Shown here: in pieces, positions 6,776 through 14,278 of the stretch
How positions within the stretch are numbered: position 1 is the stretch's first letter
Layout: each line of letters starts with the position of its first letter
DNA from: Sphingobacterium hotanense
GTDB lineage: Bacteria > Bacteroidota > Bacteroidia > Sphingobacteriales > Sphingobacteriaceae
Length of the DNA: 64,000 nt
NCBI RefSeq assembly: GCF_008274825.1
Contig: NZ_CP030848.1
Coordinates: forward strand, 1,116,001-1,180,000
Direction: 5' to 3'
Notes under the pieces: generated by a model
What the model was told of the DNA's origin: nothing
What the model saw: only the letters and a program-made list of their open reading frames with translations
Databases searched by the model: none
Translations under genes and position numbers: made by a program

Positions 6776-8488
6776 ATGAGAAGAATGTTTAAGTGTAGAA
6801 TGTGGATTGCGGGATTGTTTGTGCTGTTGGGGACTTCTGCTTTTGCACAACAAGATATCAAGCAGGATCCTGGTTATAAGGAAAGTCTCGCTTCTATCGA
6901 ATCGCAATTGAAGAGAGGTGATGTTGGGAATGCGCTGAACAGTATTGAGGCGACCATTGCGAAGTATCCTCAGGGTGCCGAAGTGTTCTATGCGAAGTCA
7001 TTGTTGTTCGCTCAGGCGCGTAATTTAGAGGTTGCTATTCCTGCTGCTGAGCGCGCTGTGGAGATAGACCCTGCGAATCTTATGTTCGGCAACCACCTGA
7101 TGGAGCTCTATAAAACGGAAGGTGATTTTGATTCGGCAGTGGGTTTGATCGATAAGGTCATCAACGAGCATAAGGATAAGCCGGAATTATTTCGCGAAAA
7201 AATCATGCTGCTGCATGCAGCAAAGAAATCTGAGGATGCATTGAAGGAATATGAAGCTACCAAAGCTAAGTTTGGTGAGTCGGATACATTGGACGTGTTG
7301 AAAGCGGAGATATTGATGGATTTGAAACGTCCTGATGATGCAAAGCAAGTGTTGCAGGCTTGGGACAAAAGGAAATCTCCGATCCGCCAAGTATATAGCA
7401 CCTTGAGTTATATTTACTTGGATGAGAAGAATTCGAAGGATGCCTTAGCAGTGCTTGAACGCGGAATTCAAAATAGCAAAGATGATTTGTTATATCTGGA
7501 TTTAGCTGATGCTTATAATGCTGCAAACAAAGAGAAGCTGGCATTTGATTATGTGAAGAAAGCTTTCGAATCCGACAAAGTAAACTTCTTGGATAAGCAT
7601 CGTGTGATGATGACTGTTTTGAACGGGAAGTCAACTCTTACACTTGATCAGAAACAGGAGTTGGCGAATTTGTTGGTATTAAAGCATCCTCGTATCCCGG
7701 ATACCCATATGTTCAAAGGCGATATTCTTTGGCAGAAAGGCGAACTGACGCAAGCGAAGTCGCTTTTTCTAACGACCGTAGGTATGAATCCAAGACATAT
7801 TGACGCTTGGAGCAAACTCATCAATATTGATCTGAATCTGAATCAGCTAGACGAAGCGATTCAACACGGGAATGAGGCTTTGACACATAATCCAGGTAGC
7901 CCTGTCCTTACTTACTTTGTCGGGATGGCCCATTTTATTAAAAAGGATAATGAGCAAGCTAGGCAATATCTAGAGGGAGCATTAGATCAAAGTGCAAATG
8001 AAAATGGTTTTGTTCAATCAATGATCTATGCGGGGCTGGGGGATCTATACCATGAGCTTGATATGGAATCGGCTTCAGATGTAGCCTACGAAGAGGCTAT
8101 CACAAGAGATAGCACAAATGTGACCGCGATGAACAACTATGCATATTATTTGTCTGAAAGGAAGGAGAATCTGGATAAAGCAGCGGAATATGCTGCTAGG
8201 GCTAATGAATTTGAGCCCAATTCAGGTACTTTTCAGGATACCTATGCTTGGGTATTGTTTCAACGCGGAGACTATAAGGAAGCATTGGTTTGGATGGAGC
8301 GCGCTGTGAAGAATTCAGAACCTTCGGCCGTTTTATTTGAGCATTATGGCGATATTCTAATGAAGCTAGGAAAAAGCAAGGAAGCATTGAAGCAGTGGGA
8401 GCGAGCGTTGAGTAGTGCAGATGCTAGCAATGCAGTGGATAAGGATAAATTAAAAAGGAAAATCAGTGAGAAGAAATATTTGGACTAA
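6776..8488 (+). CDS. Tetratricopeptide repeat protein, exported
   Basis: A 570-residue protein with a signal peptide of about 25 residues (ending SAFAQ) and TPR units through most of its length. Examples are the helix pairs around AEVFYAKSLLFAQARNLEVA, the LDLADAYNAANKEKLAFDYV region, and a C-terminal block with AYYLSERKENLDKAAEYAAR. TPR proteins are scaffolds for protein contacts; this one would act in the periplasm or at the outer membrane. The downstream DUF4292 lipoprotein overlaps its last 23 bases, so they are co-translated. The set TPR, DUF4292, EnvC-like M23 is a recurring envelope cluster in Bacteroidota, pointing to cell-envelope biogenesis, but the specific role is unknown. Confidence 0.85.
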   Translation: MRRMFKCRMWIAGLFVLLGTSAFAQQDIKQDPGYKESLASIESQLKRGDVGNALNSIEATIAKYPQGAEVFYAKSLLFAQARNLEVAIPAAERAVEIDPANLMFGNHLMELYKTEGDFDSAVGLIDKVINEHKDKPELFREKIMLLHAAKKSEDALKEYEATKAKFGESDTLDVLKAEILMDLKRPDDAKQVLQAWDKRKSPIRQVYSTLSYIYLDEKNSKDALAVLERGIQNSKDDLLYLDLADAYNAANKEKLAFDYVKKAFESDKVNFLDKHRVMMTVLNGKSTLTLDQKQELANLLVLKHPRIPDTHMFKGDILWQKGELTQAKSLFLTTVGMNPRHIDAWSKLINIDLNLNQLDEAIQHGNEALTHNPGSPVLTYFVGMAHFIKKDNEQARQYLEGALDQSANENGFVQSMIYAGLGDLYHELDMESASDVAYEEAITRDSTNVTAMNNYAYYLSERKENLDKAAEYAARANEFEPNSGTFQDTYAWVLFQRGDYKEALVWMERAVKNSEPSAVLFEHYGDILMKLGKSKEALKQWERALSSADASNAVDKDKLKRKISEKKYLD

Positions 8489-9251
8489 GCTTGGTTTCTT
8501 AGTCATAACTGTATTAATAATTGCTTCTTGCGCAAGCAAGAAACGAGTAGCTAAAAAAGACGATGTACTGCCTCGCGCAACTACGGAAGCTGAATTGTTG
8601 AAGAATTACGAGTTAAGTAATTTAGATTTTCATACGTTCAGCGGTCGAGCAAAAGCAAAGCTACAGGTTGGCGAGGAGTCGCATAATGCGACTGTAAATG
8701 TGCGCATGGACCGTGATAAATCAATTTGGATATCTGTGACTGCTCTTTTAGGCGTGGAAGCCTCTCGCGTCTTGATTACCCCAGATAGCGTAAAGATAAT
8801 GAATAAGCTTCGGGGAGAATATATCGCTAAGCCCTTTTCTTATATTTATAATTACACGAATAAGGGAGTTTCCTTCCGGATGTTGCAGGATATTTTGGTC
8901 GGCAATATGACGGTTGATATGCTTCGCACGGATCAACTTCAAGTGGCTACAAGTTCCGATGATGTCCAAGTTATTGGCATTAAAGATGGATTGACATTCC
9001 ATTATGGAGTAAACAATAAGAATCGTCCTTTTACCTTCAATTTGATCGAGCTGGGCAAGAACCAAAAGCTAGAAACAACATATAGTGACTTCGCAGATAT
9101 CAGTGGATATAATTTTCCTCAACGTTTCACGTTAAACATTGAGGGTGCCGGCGATAAAGTTTCTGCGGATATGCTCTACAATAAATCAGAGTTTAATTCG
9201 GCTATTGAAACGCCGTTCAATGTGCCTTCAAGATATAAGGAAATCAAATAA
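8466..9251 (+). CDS. DUF4292 domain lipoprotein
   Basis: A 261-residue predicted lipoprotein. The N-terminus has basic residues, a hydrophobic stretch and a lipobox ending IIASC at about residue 22. The rest is a beta-rich DUF4292 domain, a family whose fold resembles the LolA/LolB lipoprotein carriers (GRAKAKLQVGEESHNATVNV, then a C-terminal region around YNFPQRFTLNIEG). It probably resides on the inner face of the outer membrane; a carrier role is an inference. The start is GTG inside the end of the TPR gene in another frame, and the signal peptide supports that start because no later ATG would keep it. Confidence 0.8.
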   Translation: MRRNIWTKLGFLVITVLIIASCASKKRVAKKDDVLPRATTEAELLKNYELSNLDFHTFSGRAKAKLQVGEESHNATVNVRMDRDKSIWISVTALLGVEASRVLITPDSVKIMNKLRGEYIAKPFSYIYNYTNKGVSFRMLQDILVGNMTVDMLRTDQLQVATSSDDVQVIGIKDGLTFHYGVNNKNRPFTFNLIELGKNQKLETTYSDFADISGYNFPQRFTLNIEGAGDKVSADMLYNKSEFNSAIETPFNVPSRYKEIK

Positions 9252-9312
9252 TTACGAAATGGGAATGGGAAATAAAATTATGATTTTATTAACTTCGTAT
9301 TAAGTATATCCT

Positions 9313-9320
9313 TATTTTTG
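9313..9320 (+). promoter_or_regulatory. -7 promoter element before the EnvC-like gene
   Basis: TATTTTTG matches the Bacteroidota -7 consensus 40 bases upstream of the ATG. The -33 region (CTTCG near 9293) is only a partial match. Confidence 0.4.
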
Positions 9321-9359
9321 GACGTTTTGATATAAACGATATTAAGAATTTAGCGTTTC

Positions 9360-10637
9360 ATGGAATTTAAAAAAATCGTATTAAGTATATTTTCAATATT
9401 TCTTTTTGTTAGTGTAGGGTTTGGTCAAAGTAGCTTGGAGTTAAAAAAACAAAGAGAACGACTTGATAAAGAAATTGCTGAACTTCAGAAGATTTTAAGT
9501 GCCAAAACACAAGAGAAATTACTCTCCCAAAGAGAAGTCTCTGCTTTAAGCAAACAGCTGGATTTACGTGAGGATAAAATCAGCACCATCAATAGCGAGC
9601 TCCGCATCATCAACAATAATATTGCATCCAACAATAAAATAGTCGATAAGCTTAAGGACGAATTAGAGAAGCTAAGACAAGATTATGAGAAGATGATTCT
9701 ATTTGCGTTCCGCAATAAGAATTCCTACAATAAGATGATGTTCATCTTTGCATCCAAAGATTTTAATCAAGCCTTTAAGCGCGTTAAGTACTTGCAGCAA
9801 TTTACGGACGCCCGTAAAGTGAAGGTGTCGGAGATTGAGGGGCATAAGAAGCAGATAGAGCTCAAGCTAGCTCAACTGCAACGCGATAAGCAAACCCAAC
9901 AAGCTTTATTGAAAGAACAGCAGTCGGAACGCAATGTAATTGCGAAAGATAAGGCTGCACATTCTCAACAATTAAGTCAGATTGTTAAAGAGGAGCGTGG
10001 TTTCAAAGGGCAATTGACTAAAAAACAACAAGAGAAACGTCGTTTAGATGCGGCAATTAAGTCGGCCATTGCTCGCGAAGTGGAAGCTGCTCGTAAAGCG
10101 GAAGAAGAACGCCGTAGAAGATTAGCTGAAGCTGAAGCTAAGAAATCAGGAACTACTGTTGCAGAGGCCGAGAAGAAAATTGAGAAGAAGACAGGTAGTG
10201 CTGTATTGAATAACTCGCCGGAGGCAACTAAGCTATCGGCCGGATTTAGTTCAAATAGAGGACGCCTTCCATGGCCGGTTAGCCAAGGTAATATCGTACG
10301 TAACTACGGTAATGTGACGGTTGAGCGTGGTGTTCGAGACTTCTACGACTATATCCGTATTCGAACAGCGGATAATGCATCGGTGAAGTCCATATTTGAA
10401 GGTACCGTAATTAGAGTAATTAATATGGGGTCGTCAGCTGTTATTGTTCAGCATGGTGAGTACTTATCGGTTTATTCGAACTTGAAATCAGTATCGGTTC
10501 GCAATGGTCAGAAGATAAGCACCGGGACGGTGATCGGAACGACAGATTCAGATCCAGATGCCGGATATTCGTATGTTGATTTGAGTGTTTATCGTGGTCA
10601 AACGCATATGAATCCTAGTTCGTGGATAGCAAGATAG
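9360..10637 (+). CDS. Murein hydrolase activator EnvC-like protein (degenerate LytM/M23 domain)
   Basis: A 425-residue exported protein with a signal peptide (about 22 residues), a long coiled coil (about 25-255, rich in Lys/Glu/Gln heptads) and a C-terminal LytM/M23 fold (about 300-425). The three zinc-binding positions of active M23 peptidases are replaced: the first His/Asp site reads VRDFYDYIRI, the YAHL site reads YSNL, and the HLHFE site reads YVDLSVY. As known for EnvC and NlpD, such proteins do not cut peptidoglycan themselves but activate an amidase at the septum. It follows the TPR/DUF4292 pair and precedes tatA, in a plus-strand envelope run. The partner amidase is not in this window. 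Confidence 0.85.
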   Translation: MEFKKIVLSIFSIFLFVSVGFGQSSLELKKQRERLDKEIAELQKILSAKTQEKLLSQREVSALSKQLDLREDKISTINSELRIINNNIASNNKIVDKLKDELEKLRQDYEKMILFAFRNKNSYNKMMFIFASKDFNQAFKRVKYLQQFTDARKVKVSEIEGHKKQIELKLAQLQRDKQTQQALLKEQQSERNVIAKDKAAHSQQLSQIVKEERGFKGQLTKKQQEKRRLDAAIKSAIAREVEAARKAEEERRRRLAEAEAKKSGTTVAEAEKKIEKKTGSAVLNNSPEATKLSAGFSSNRGRLPWPVSQGNIVRNYGNVTVERGVRDFYDYIRIRTADNASVKSIFEGTVIRVINMGSSAVIVQHGEYLSVYSNLKSVSVRNGQKISTGTVIGTTDSDPDAGYSYVDLSVYRGQTHMNPSSWIAR

Positions 10638-10710
10638 TTACAATGTTTTCCATTATAATTATTATATTTGTTAGATACACTTAAATGAGAGATTAGTAAA
10701 TTAAAGAAAT

Positions 10711-10926
10711 ATGTATACATCGGGATTATTATTTATCAGTACTAACGAGATCATCATCATCGTAGTATTGGCGTTGTTATTATTTGGGGGAAAGAAAATT
10801 CCTGAATTAATGCGTGGTTTGGGTAGAGGTGTTAAGGAATTTAAAGAAGGTCAGAAAGATGGTCCTGATGCCGAGAATAATCCAACCAACACAGCAAACA
10901 ATGATACAGTTAACAATCAACGTTAA
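10711..10926 (+). CDS. tatA: Sec-independent protein translocase subunit TatA/TatE
   Basis: A 71-residue protein with the TatA layout: a short N-terminal part, one membrane helix (EIIIIVVLALLLFGGKKIPE, residues about 13-32) with the conserved FGGKKIPEL hinge, an amphipathic helix (MRGLGRGVKEFKEGQK) and a polar tail. It forms the pore-like oligomer of the twin-arginine pathway in the cytoplasmic membrane. TatC is not in this window. A probable Tat substrate, the SGNH hydrolase at 23.2 kb, carries an RRDFLKK signal. TatA and TatB are hard to separate by sequence alone; the FGG-K-P hinge favours TatA. Confidence 0.93.
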   Translation: MYTSGLLFISTNEIIIIVVLALLLFGGKKIPELMRGLGRGVKEFKEGQKDGPDAENNPTNTANNDTVNNQR

Positions 10927-10951
10927 TATCGTACATTAAAGAAATTTATAT

Positions 10952-10996
10952 AGTTTCATTAGACTAGCATTCGCTAGTTTAATGAAACTTTTTTAT
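10952..10996 (+). terminator. Terminator of tatA
   Basis: A long stem (about 16 pairs with a small interruption, 10952-10968 with 10973-10989) has an ATTC loop and is followed by a run of T residues. It lies 25 bases after the tatA stop. Confidence 0.85.
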
Positions 10997-11078
10997 TTAT
11001 GAAACCTACGAGCTACCGCTCGGTTCGCCAACGATAAGCGAAGAACTAACCAACAGTGTTTACAGTATTAAACTACTT

Positions 11079-12527
11079 ATGAACAAAAAAATTAGTTTTC
11101 TTGTTACAATAGGCCTAAGCGTTTTGAAATTAAGTGTTGCGCAAGAAGTCAGTACAGACTTGCATACTTTTAACGACTCATTTCAAAACCAAGTTATTGA
11201 TCAAGTGGAAAAAGAACGGGAGTTAATTTACTCTCATCTAGATTCCGTTAAACAGAAAGCAGGAGGGTCTACCGATTTCTCCGCAGAGGATGTTAACATC
11301 GCGCAGCGAATTAACCGTCTTCAGAAAACAATCCCATTAGAATACAACGACCGGGTAAAAGTATATCTTGATAAGTATATTTCAAGAAACTACAAACCTT
11401 ACATGGAGAAGTTGCTCGGCTTGGGTAATTACTATTTCCCAATATACGATCAGATTTTTGCCGAGCAGGGTATTCCTGACGAGGTCAAATATCTGTCTGT
11501 TGTGGAATCTTCGTTAAACCCTCATACGGTCTCCACCTCGGGGGCTGTCGGTCCCTGGCAATTTATTTACGGCACGGCAAAGATCTACAATCTAACAATG
11601 GATGGTAGTTTCGACGAACGTAAGGACGTCTATTCGACAACCTATGCTGTTTCTTCATATCTGAAGGAGGCACATGATGAATTCAACGATTGGTTATTAG
11701 CTTTAGCGTCGTACAATTGTGGTAGAGGATGTGTGAGAAGAGCTATTCAGCGTTCTGGATTAGTGAATCCCAATTATTGGGAATTATCACCGTTTTTACC
11801 TAAAGAAACGCAAAATTACATCCCGAAATTTATCGCAATGACCTATGTTTTGAATCATGCTGAGCTGTATGGACTTGTTCCGCAGCAGAATGATTTAATG
11901 ACAGATCATAAAGTATTGATGGTTGATAAAGCTGTTAGTTTGAATACTGTTGCTCAAGGCCTCAATTGTTCAGCAGATTTGTTGAAACAGTTGAATCCAG
12001 GATATAAAAGAGCAGTGGTATCTGGATCGCCAGCGAAGCCACGCCGACTTATCATTCCTTACCACGAAGCGATGTCAGATTCACTGATCTATGCTGCGCT
12101 TAATAATCAACGCGTAGAAGTGATGCAGGCATTGGCAGCCGTCGAGAGCGATGATGAGCAAAGGCATCAGGTAAAACGTGGCGAAACGGTAGCAAGTATC
12201 GCTAAGGAGTATGGCGTATCCGTACAGCAAATAAGGACTTGGAACAGACTTTCTGCTCAAAGTAGTATTACGGGTAGAAATCTGATCGTAAGCAAGGGAG
12301 TGGACAGTAAAATGGCTAAGAACGTCATTGCTGCAACGAAGACTAAAACGAGCACGAAGAACAGTTCTACATTCGTCTCCTATACGGTAAAAAAAGGGGA
12401 TACGCTATCCGAAATTGCAAATAAACATCGCGGTTCTTCGGTTAATCGCATCAAGTCGGATAACAATATCCGTGGGAGCCATCTAAAGATTGGCCAGAAA
12501 CTAAAGATTTACAAAGGGAAAGGCTAG
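11079..12527 (+). CDS. MltD-like lytic transglycosylase with LysM domains
   Basis: A 482-residue exported protein with a signal peptide of about 20 residues (ending SVAQ). The transglycosylase SLT domain covers about residues 115-240, with the catalytic Glu in SVVESSLNP, the GAVGPWQF motif and the NCGRG segment. Up to three LysM peptidoglycan-binding units follow: a weak one at about 285-335 (NTVAQGLNCSADLLKQLNPG), then about 365-410 (VKRGETVASIAKEYGVS) and 433-480 (VKKGDTLSEIANKHRG). It cleaves the MurNAc-GlcNAc bond to give 1,6-anhydro products, and acts in the periplasm on cell wall turnover. It belongs to the plus-strand envelope run but has its own leader after the tatA terminator. Confidence 0.93.
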   Translation: MNKKISFLVTIGLSVLKLSVAQEVSTDLHTFNDSFQNQVIDQVEKERELIYSHLDSVKQKAGGSTDFSAEDVNIAQRINRLQKTIPLEYNDRVKVYLDKYISRNYKPYMEKLLGLGNYYFPIYDQIFAEQGIPDEVKYLSVVESSLNPHTVSTSGAVGPWQFIYGTAKIYNLTMDGSFDERKDVYSTTYAVSSYLKEAHDEFNDWLLALASYNCGRGCVRRAIQRSGLVNPNYWELSPFLPKETQNYIPKFIAMTYVLNHAELYGLVPQQNDLMTDHKVLMVDKAVSLNTVAQGLNCSADLLKQLNPGYKRAVVSGSPAKPRRLIIPYHEAMSDSLIYAALNNQRVEVMQALAAVESDDEQRHQVKRGETVASIAKEYGVSVQQIRTWNRLSAQSSITGRNLIVSKGVDSKMAKNVIAATKTKTSTKNSSTFVSYTVKKGDTLSEIANKHRGSSVNRIKSDNNIRGSHLKIGQKLKIYKGKG

Positions 12528-12553
12528 AGGGGCGAAGGCTTCTCTGGTGAGAT

Positions 12554-12591
12554 TAAAAAAAGATGCGGTTTATGATAAATAGGCCGCATCT
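12554..12591 (-). terminator. Hairpin terminator overlapping the end of the phosphoribosyltransferase gene
   Basis: The 8-bp stem AGATGCGG (12561-12568) / CCGCATCT (12584-12591) spans the stop codon and, on the minus strand, is followed by a T run (complement of 12554-12560). Because the stem includes coding bases it fixes the last codons. Confidence 0.7.
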
Positions 12592-13085
12592 TCTGTATTG
12601 TCATATTCTTCGAGCAATACCTCAACATGCTCTTTGAGGATTGTCGATAACTTTAATCCATAATAGTCGCTGAAAACTGGAAACTGATGATGGCTACGGT
12701 CAATTAATACCGCTGTTCTCATTCGTTTTAATGGTACATTCAAGAAAACGCCTAATCCATACGCCAATGTTCTTCCGCTATTCAAGACATCATCAATTAG
12801 AATAACCACTTTATCTTTTACGGTATCAATTGGTAAATCTGTTGAAGACTCCAAACTACGTTTCGTCTTCTGGATCGTTACTTTCAATAACTCCACAGAT
12901 CTGTTTGGCTCAATCTCCAATAACAATTTCTGCAGGCGTTGCGCAAAAACATATCCTCTATCGGCGATTCCGACTAATACAATGGCAGGTTCATCGAAGT
13001 TATCTTCGATGATTTGATAAGCAATCCGTTTTGATTTTTGAAGGATCTGTTCCTTGTTTAATATAAGCGTTTTCTTAGATGACAT
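12570..13085 (-). CDS. Phosphoribosyltransferase family protein (PyrR-like)
   Basis: A 171-residue type I phosphoribosyltransferase. The PRPP-binding signature VVILIDDVLNSGRTLAYG lies at about residues 93-110, and a hood region with VGIADRGYVFA precedes it. Overall size and the DDVLNSGRT form resemble PyrR and related uracil or hypoxanthine phosphoribosyltransferases. It would act in cytosolic nucleotide salvage or in pyrimidine sensing. No pyr gene is adjacent, so a PyrR regulatory role is only a possibility. The gene stands alone with a terminator embedded in its 3' end. Confidence 0.8.
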   Translation of the reverse strand: MSSKKTLILNKEQILQKSKRIAYQIIEDNFDEPAIVLVGIADRGYVFAQRLQKLLLEIEPNRSVELLKVTIQKTKRSLESSTDLPIDTVKDKVVILIDDVLNSGRTLAYGLGVFLNVPLKRMRTAVLIDRSHHQFPVFSDYYGLKLSTILKEHVEVLLEEYDNTEDAAYLS

Positions 13086-13172
13086 TGCTATTCTTTTGTT
13101 GTCGGTAAATTTACTAAAAGTTCTCTAATTTCTATTAGAGAAAGCAATTAACTAATGCTCCTTAGGGATAGT

Positions 13173-13216
13173 CACAAAAAAATCCCAACGTTGTAGCGTT
13201 GGGATTTCTTTTATAA
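13173..13216. terminator. Bidirectional terminator between PRTase and NlpC genes
   Basis: An 11-bp stem (13180-13190 with 13197-13207) has a TTGTAG loop. It is flanked by an A run on the left and a T-rich run on the right, so it can end transcription on either strand. Its main role would be ending the minus-strand NlpC/P60 gene, whose stop lies 27 bases away. Confidence 0.8.
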
Positions 13217-13233
13217 AATTTGAAGAGTTTGGT

Positions 13234-13809
13234 CTAATTTAAATTGCTTTTCTCTTTAGGATTAGCATCAGCCGTCATGATTTTTGCATCATCAACTTTC
13301 GGACGGCCACCGTTGTAATAATATCTTTTCCAGTATGCCTCGTTTAAGTTACTAACCATAACGCCGCGGCTTGAAGATGCATGAGCAAATTTATCGTCGC
13401 CTAAGTAAACACCAACATGTGTTATACTTCTGCTTCTGATTTTGAAGAAAACTAAATCTCCTGGTTCTAATTCGCCTTTACGAACAGGTGTTACGTTTTG
13501 GTACTGGTTACGGCTATTATATCCAATTGTAGTATTGAATACATTTTCGTAAACAGCTAGCGAGAATTTCGAGCAATCGATTCCTCTTTTAGAATCTCCA
13601 CCTAAGCGGTATGGAGTTCCTAACCATTCGTAAACAAATTGATAAAGCTTTGTATTTGTAGTTGCGTTTGCCGCAACGCCCATGATCTGAGAGAAGTATT
13701 CTTTAGCTAGGTTATCTGGATCAGATGACTTTTGACTATTGGTTTGTGCCTGCGAGACTAGACATAAGCCTATGAGAAGCATTACTGCCACTAGTTTCTT
13801 TGTTTTCAT
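13234..13809 (-). CDS. NlpC/P60 family (C40) cell wall hydrolase
   Basis: A 191-residue exported cysteine peptidase. A signal peptide of about 21 residues ends in SQAQ. The NlpC/P60 domain covers residues about 55-165, with catalytic Cys79 in GIDCSKFS, His131 in THVGVYLG and a third polar residue at His143 (FAHASS). Enzymes of this family cut gamma-D-Glu-meso-DAP or similar peptide bonds in peptidoglycan. It would act in the periplasm. It is monocistronic, with a promoter 75-105 bases upstream and a terminator downstream. Confidence 0.92.
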   Translation of the reverse strand: MKTKKLVAVMLLIGLCLVSQAQTNSQKSSDPDNLAKEYFSQIMGVAANATTNTKLYQFVYEWLGTPYRLGGDSKRGIDCSKFSLAVYENVFNTTIGYNSRNQYQNVTPVRKGELEPGDLVFFKIRSRSITHVGVYLGDDKFAHASSSRGVMVSNLNEAYWKRYYYNGGRPKVDDAKIMTADANPKEKSNLN

Positions 13810-14065
13810 TAAATCGCTTTTTTATTACAACCATCAGCTTGTTGAGTTATTCACATTATTGTCTATTTTTTCAACAGGCTGAAGCAAATGTAATACATAC
13901 TGTCTTGAATTCAAAACAATTTTGAATCTATTTAACAAAATTTTAACACTTTTAACAATTGCCAGTTTCGCAAATTTTGCCAAAAAATCTTTCATTTTTC
14001 TAATATGCTCCCTTTTGATTTATTATTCTCTCAATAATCTGGAATTTAAAATAATTTAAATAAAT
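13810..14065. other. Divergent intergenic region NlpC / thr operon
   Basis: This AT-rich DNA holds the NlpC promoter and runs into the thr promoter at 14066. I see no additional gene. A minus-strand open frame across 14046-14306 overlaps the thr control region and is rejected. Confidence 0.5.
13885..13915 (-). promoter_or_regulatory. Promoter of the NlpC/P60 gene
   Basis: On the minus strand TTTG (13912-13915) is followed after 19 bases by TACATTTG (13885-13892), a good match to the Bacteroidota consensus. The leader would be about 70 bases. Confidence 0.65.
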
Positions 14066-14098
14066 CTTGATTTTTTAAAAAGAATTGTAATATATTTG
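14066..14098 (+). promoter_or_regulatory. Promoter of the threonine operon
   Basis: CTTG (14066-14069) is followed after 21 bases by TATATTTG (14091-14098). This places the transcription start near 14103-14106, roughly 15 bases before the leader peptide ATG. Confidence 0.75.
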
Positions 14099-14118
14099 AG
14101 AAATCATAATCAACAACA

Positions 14119-14184
14119 ATGCTAATCAACACTATTTCTATTACAATTATTATTACCACCGGGATAAAACTTAGGAGGAAGTAG
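14119..14184 (+). CDS. thrL: thr operon leader peptide (attenuation peptide)
   Basis: A 21-codon open frame starting ATG CTA ATC AAC ACT and ending AGG AGG AAG TAG. Four codons are Thr (ACT, ACA, ACC, ACC) and seven are Ile, so 11 of 21 residues are threonine or its downstream product isoleucine. This is the composition expected of a thr attenuator peptide; the E. coli ThrL peptide is likewise Thr/Ile-rich. It lies between the thr promoter and a terminator in front of thrA. The last codons (AGGAGGAAG) also form the antiterminator strand. Too short for ordinary gene finders. The peptide itself probably has no function beyond ribosome stalling. Confidence 0.85.
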   Translation: MLINTISITIIITTGIKLRRK

Positions 14185-14247
14185 TCTATTGTATAGAATT
14201 TAGTACAGATATTAGAAGCCTTCCTCCATTCGGGGAAGGCTTTTTTT
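14174..14247 (+). promoter_or_regulatory. thr attenuator: terminator and competing antiterminator
   Basis: The terminator stem is AAGCCTTCC (14216-14224) / GGAAGGCTT (14234-14242), followed by a T run (to 14247). An alternative perfect 8-bp pairing joins GGAGGAAG (14174-14181, the last leader codons) with CTTCCTCC (14220-14227), which would break the terminator. A ribosome stalled at the Thr codons 14155-14160 leaves 14174-14181 free (antitermination, operon on). A ribosome reaching the stop codon covers it (termination, operon off). Confidence 0.85.
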
Positions 14248-14278
14248 ATTAACATACAGTAAAACAAGCTAGAACAGA

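Noticed and set aside
12570..13085. PyrR attenuator system
   Set aside because: The protein is PyrR-like but no pyrimidine gene or anti-antiterminator structure is adjacent; only a simple terminator is seen.
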